Shown: in pieces, positions 4,857 to 6,934 of the stretch | Numbering within the stretch: the stretch's first letter is position 1 | Layout of the letters: each line of letters begins with the position of its first letter | Assembly: GCA_002408345.1 (NCBI GenBank) | Contig: DHRX01000069.1 | Coordinates: 1-6,934 of the forward strand | Source of the DNA: Firmicutes bacterium UBA5301 | Lineage (GTDB): Bacteria > Bacillota > UBA5301 | Reading direction: 5' to 3' | Length of the DNA: 6,934 nucleotides | Program-made: the position numbers and the translations under genes | Notes under the pieces: generated by a model | The model's database searches: none | Seen by the model: the letters and a program-made list of their open reading frames with translations, nothing else | What the model was told of the DNA's origin: nothing

Positions 4857-6236
4857 GTGAGGAGTGTAGCGGGGAAAATGGCGTTGGTGGTGGGTATAGT
4901 CTTTAGTTTACTCCTGAGTTGGGGGCTACTAGCTTCAGCCGATGGGTGGAGTGCTGAGAGCGGGACTTTCCGAGGCTATTATATAACGACTAAAACCCAG
5001 TGGGATAAGCTTAAGTCGCAACTGCCGCTACCTAATTCAGCCCGAAGCCTGAACCCCAATTTTGGAGAGTCCAGTTTAATTTTGGCTTATTGGGGGCAAA
5101 AGCCATCAGCTGGTTACCAGGTAACCATTGAAGGGGTGGAGGTGCAAGGGTCACAGGCTTTGGTCCAAGTGCGCTTAGTTGCACCGGCTAAAGATGCCTT
5201 TGCTGCAGCGGTAATTACCTATCCGGCTGACGCTAAAGTTGTTGAAGCAGCTAAGTTTACCATGGTTCACCAGGTAATCTTTCAGGATGCAGAAGGGCAA
5301 GTTTTGAACGAAGTATCTATACCGGTATCTCGGGAATATACGGTCCGCATAGGCGATACCCTCTGGAAAATTGCTAGGGCTAGGGGCTTATCAACGGAAG
5401 GGGAAATAATGGATTTTGTCCATCAAGTAATTGTTCGTAATCGATTAGCTAATGCTGAAGCTATTGTTCCCGGTCAGAAACTGCAGTTGCCGGGGATAAC
5501 CGTTCTACCAGCGAGGGATTTAGCTTTAGAGCAGGAGACTCAAATTTATAAATTGCTGTTAGAAAAAGTTTCCCCTAATGTAGTTGGATTTGGTTATCAG
5601 GGAGAGGCTTTGTCGATCCAAGAGGCAGCGCCGAGTTATACCGGGTTACGGCGGGCAACACTTAACTATGTAGTGGAAGATCGTCCTGTTTTAATGGATT
5701 TACAGACCGAAACGGGCTATACAGCTGCAGGCCCTTGGGTGAAAGACCAAGCTGGCGTTGTGCTCTGTGATATCCGGGATGTAGAAGGGGCCAATGTAGT
5801 TAATTATTTATCTTTATCTCCTGACGGGCGTAGTTTAGTTATTGGGGCTAGAGGGTACGAAAATTTATTTGCAGTCTGGGCTATTGATCAACGTAAGCTG
5901 GGCCCGGTAGTTCGTTATTCTGATGAAATTATAACTAAAGTAGTTTGGGATCAAGGTTCAAATTATTTTACTGTAGAGTTAGCCGGAGCTTGGGGACGTT
6001 CACGCCTGGTAACATATAGTAAGGATGGGACCTCAACTAATTGGAATTTGGAAGAAAACTGGCCTCGGGGTTACAACTTAGCTAATCCCCGCTGGTTAGG
6101 GGTAGGCACTTACCTGAGCTTTGAAGCGGGAGCTTTGGGTATTCCTGTATCTACCGATAAATTATCTGGCCACTGGATCTTCGATCCGATAAAAGGTGAC
6201 CTGCGCTCGGTAGAGGAAGGGGCTAGCCTATTGTAG
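4857..6236 (+). CDS. Secreted PrcB_C-like, LysM and propeller-like protein
   Basis: A 459-residue exported protein of unknown function. Residues 1-28 form a signal peptide: two basic residues, a hydrophobic core at 8-25, and ASA at 26-28 before Asp29. Residues about 73-125 match the pattern of the PrcB C-terminal domain (LILAYWGQKPSAGYQVTIEGVEV, then VITYP), named after a subunit of a Treponema surface protease complex. A LysM peptidoglycan-binding domain follows at about 159-213 (YTVRIGDTLWKIA ... VPGQKLQLPG). The C-terminal half (about 263-450) is rich in beta strands and has a blade-like signature (LSLSPDGRSLVIGARG, 318-333), suggesting a partial beta-propeller. The start is GTG at 4857 with GGGGGA 6 nt upstream, only 11 nt after the anti-sigma stop. 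The ATG at codon 8 would lose the positively charged n-region. Its operon position suggests it is a target, sensor or modulator of the sigma/anti-sigma pair at the cell wall (inference). Confidence 0.85.
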   Translation: MRSVAGKMALVVGIVFSLLLSWGLLASADGWSAESGTFRGYYITTKTQWDKLKSQLPLPNSARSLNPNFGESSLILAYWGQKPSAGYQVTIEGVEVQGSQALVQVRLVAPAKDAFAAAVITYPADAKVVEAAKFTMVHQVIFQDAEGQVLNEVSIPVSREYTVRIGDTLWKIARARGLSTEGEIMDFVHQVIVRNRLANAEAIVPGQKLQLPGITVLPARDLALEQETQIYKLLLEKVSPNVVGFGYQGEALSIQEAAPSYTGLRRATLNYVVEDRPVLMDLQTETGYTAAGPWVKDQAGVVLCDIRDVEGANVVNYLSLSPDGRSLVIGARGYENLFAVWAIDQRKLGPVVRYSDEIITKVVWDQGSNYFTVELAGAWGRSRLVTYSKDGTSTNWNLEENWPRGYNLANPRWLGVGTYLSFEAGALGIPVSTDKLSGHWIFDPIKGDLRSVEEGASLL

Positions 6237-6268
6237 TGGTTTTCTGCTTGTGATAGGATAACATTGTG

Positions 6269-6715
6269 ATGAAGGATTTGTTTTTTATGCGCCAGGCTCT
6301 CCAGGAAGCAGAGCTGGCCTTGGCAAAAGGCGAGATTCCCATTGGGGCGGTTATTGTCAAGGATGGTCAGGTGATTGGGAGAGGACATAACCTCAAAGAA
6401 ACCCGGAATGACCCTACTCTCCATGCTGAAATCGTGGCCATTAGTGCAGCAACTGCTCAACTAGGAACCTGGCGGTTGACCGGTACTACCATCTATGTTA
6501 CAATTGAACCTTGCCCGATGTGCGCAGGTGCGTTGGTTCAGGCCCGAATAGACCGTTTGGTTTATGGGGCCGATGATTTAAAAGCTGGTGCGGTAGGCTC
6601 ATTAATGGATATAGTTAGGGATCCTCGGTTAAACCATCAATTGGTGGTGACTAGAGGGGTTTTAGCAGAGGAAGCAACGGAATTGCTCCAAAGGTTTTTT
6701 GCTAAACTTCGTTAG
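6269..6715 (+). CDS. tadA: tRNA(adenine-34) deaminase
   Basis: A 148-residue zinc deaminase that converts A34 to inosine in the anticodon of tRNA-Arg(ACG), needed to read CGC and CGA codons. The deaminase signatures are complete: HAE with the zinc ligand His52 and proton-shuttle Glu54, and PCPMCAGA with Cys82 and Cys85. GEIPIGAVIV (21-30) and the C-terminal helix ending in FFAKLR fit TadA, in preference to cytidine or guanine deaminases. The start is uncertain by one codon: ATG at 6269, or the adjoining GTG at 6266, which is better spaced (7 nt) from a weak AGGA. Only 32 nt separate it from the LysM gene, with no visible terminator, so read-through from the sigma operon is likely. tRNA-Ser(CGA) starts 3 nt after its stop codon. 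Confidence 0.96.
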   Translation: MKDLFFMRQALQEAELALAKGEIPIGAVIVKDGQVIGRGHNLKETRNDPTLHAEIVAISAATAQLGTWRLTGTTIYVTIEPCPMCAGALVQARIDRLVYGADDLKAGAVGSLMDIVRDPRLNHQLVVTRGVLAEEATELLQRFFAKLR

Positions 6716-6718
6716 TGT

Positions 6719-6811
6719 GGAGAGGTGGCTGAGTGGTCGATAGCGCTCGCCTCGAAAGCGAGTAGGTAGGTAGCCCCTGCCTCGTGGGTTCAAATCCCAC
6801 CCTCTCCGCCA
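6719..6811 (+). tRNA. tRNA-Ser (anticodon CGA)
   Basis: A complete 93-nt class II tRNA. The acceptor stem GGAGAGG (6719-6725) pairs with CCTCTCC (6801-6807), followed by discriminator G and an encoded CCA (6809-6811). The D arm contains GAGTGGTCGA. The anticodon stem CTCGC/GCGAG holds the loop CTCGAAA with anticodon CGA at 6753-6755, which reads UCG. A long variable arm (6763-6783, GGTAGG pairing with CCTGCC) is diagnostic of tRNA-Ser. The T arm GTGGG-TTCAAAT-CCCAC is perfect. It begins 3 nt after the tadA stop with no room for its own promoter, so it is probably processed from the tadA transcript. Confidence 0.97.
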
Positions 6812-6830
6812 GATATATTCCTGTAATTGG

Positions 6831-6852
6831 TCTGGTCAAATCAGATTTTTTT
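6831..6852 (+). terminator. Weak candidate intrinsic terminator after tRNA-Ser(CGA)
   Basis: TCTG and CAGA can form a 4-bp stem (extendable by G-U pairs) around a 7-nt loop, followed directly by seven Ts. The stem is short, so termination would be partial at best. The run ends 2 nt before the -10 box of the next promoter. Confidence 0.35.
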
Positions 6853-6860
6853 GATATAAT
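6833..6860 (+). promoter_or_regulatory. Candidate promoter of the second serine tRNA
   Basis: A perfect TATAAT (6855-6860) lies 35 nt before the second tRNA. The best -35 is TGGTCA (6833-6838, 4 of 6 matches) at a 16-bp spacer, so the -10 carries most of the evidence. The spacer contains a T7 run. Predicted initiation near 6867 would leave about 28 nt of 5' leader for RNase P to remove. Confidence 0.5.
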
Positions 6861-6894
6861 AGTTTGTGGATCTTTTTAAGTTGATAGTTTTTGC

Positions 6895-6934
6895 GGAGAG
6901 ATGGCCGAGTGGTCGAAGGCGCACGCCTGGAAAG
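6895..6934 (+). tRNA. tRNA-Ser (anticodon GGA), 3' part outside window
   Basis: The first 40 nt of a second serine tRNA. The 5' acceptor strand GGAGAGA (6895-6901), the D arm with GAGTGGTCGAAGG, and the anticodon stem CACGC with loop CTGGAAA give anticodon GGA at 6929-6931, reading UCC and UCU. Its 5' half is nearly identical to that of tRNA-Ser(CGA), consistent with a tandem duplication followed by anticodon-arm divergence. The variable arm, T arm and 3' end lie beyond the window. Confidence 0.88.

Noticed and set aside
6110..6460. Open minus-strand frame of 116 codons spanning the end of the LysM gene and the start of tadA.
   Set aside because: It is antisense to the catalytic HAE region of tadA, has no ribosome binding site and resembles no known protein.

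Overview
The window reads as chromosomal DNA of a low-to-mid GC Gram-positive anaerobe, most likely a member of the Clostridia (Firmicutes). Supporting signs are strong AGGAGG-type ribosome binding sites, frequent TTG and GTG starts, sigma-A promoters with 17-bp spacers, a rubrerythrin, a DapL-type aminotransferase, and tadA followed by serine tRNA genes, an order common in Firmicutes. No species can be named from this sequence alone, and I see no mobile element, CRISPR array or riboswitch.

Left half (1-3562, minus strand). Read in the direction of transcription, this holds an EamA/DMT membrane transporter (2648-3562), a classical rubrerythrin (2030-2578), an M14 zinc carboxypeptidase of the gamma-D-glutamyl-diaminopimelate peptidase type (1061-1966) and a DapL-like class I aminotransferase (974 to beyond base 1). 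The transporter and rubrerythrin each have a clear sigma-A promoter. The rubrerythrin ends at an intrinsic terminator whose 3' arm carries the ribosome binding site of the peptidase and whose T tract abuts the peptidase start codon.

Right half (3677-6715, plus strand). A divergent block begins with an ECF sigma factor, then an overlapping membrane zinc-finger anti-sigma factor. Next comes a secreted 459-residue protein combining a PrcB_C-like domain, a LysM domain and a propeller-like C-terminal half. tRNA adenosine deaminase (tadA) follows, then tRNA-Ser(CGA) and the start of tRNA-Ser(GGA). The 114-bp divergent gap holds an ECF-type promoter (AAC, 17 bp, CGTC) facing the sigma gene. Its -35 region overlaps the -35 hexamer of the transporter's sigma-A promoter on the other strand.

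How the parts may fit together (inference). The sigma, anti-sigma and LysM genes look like an autoregulated envelope-stress module in which the secreted LysM/PrcB protein acts at the wall. The anti-sigma factor's outer domain resembles the ring-building fold of FliF/YscJ and sporulation channel proteins. Read-through of the same operon would supply TadA and at least the first serine tRNA. This ECF module is the part most likely to be undescribed.
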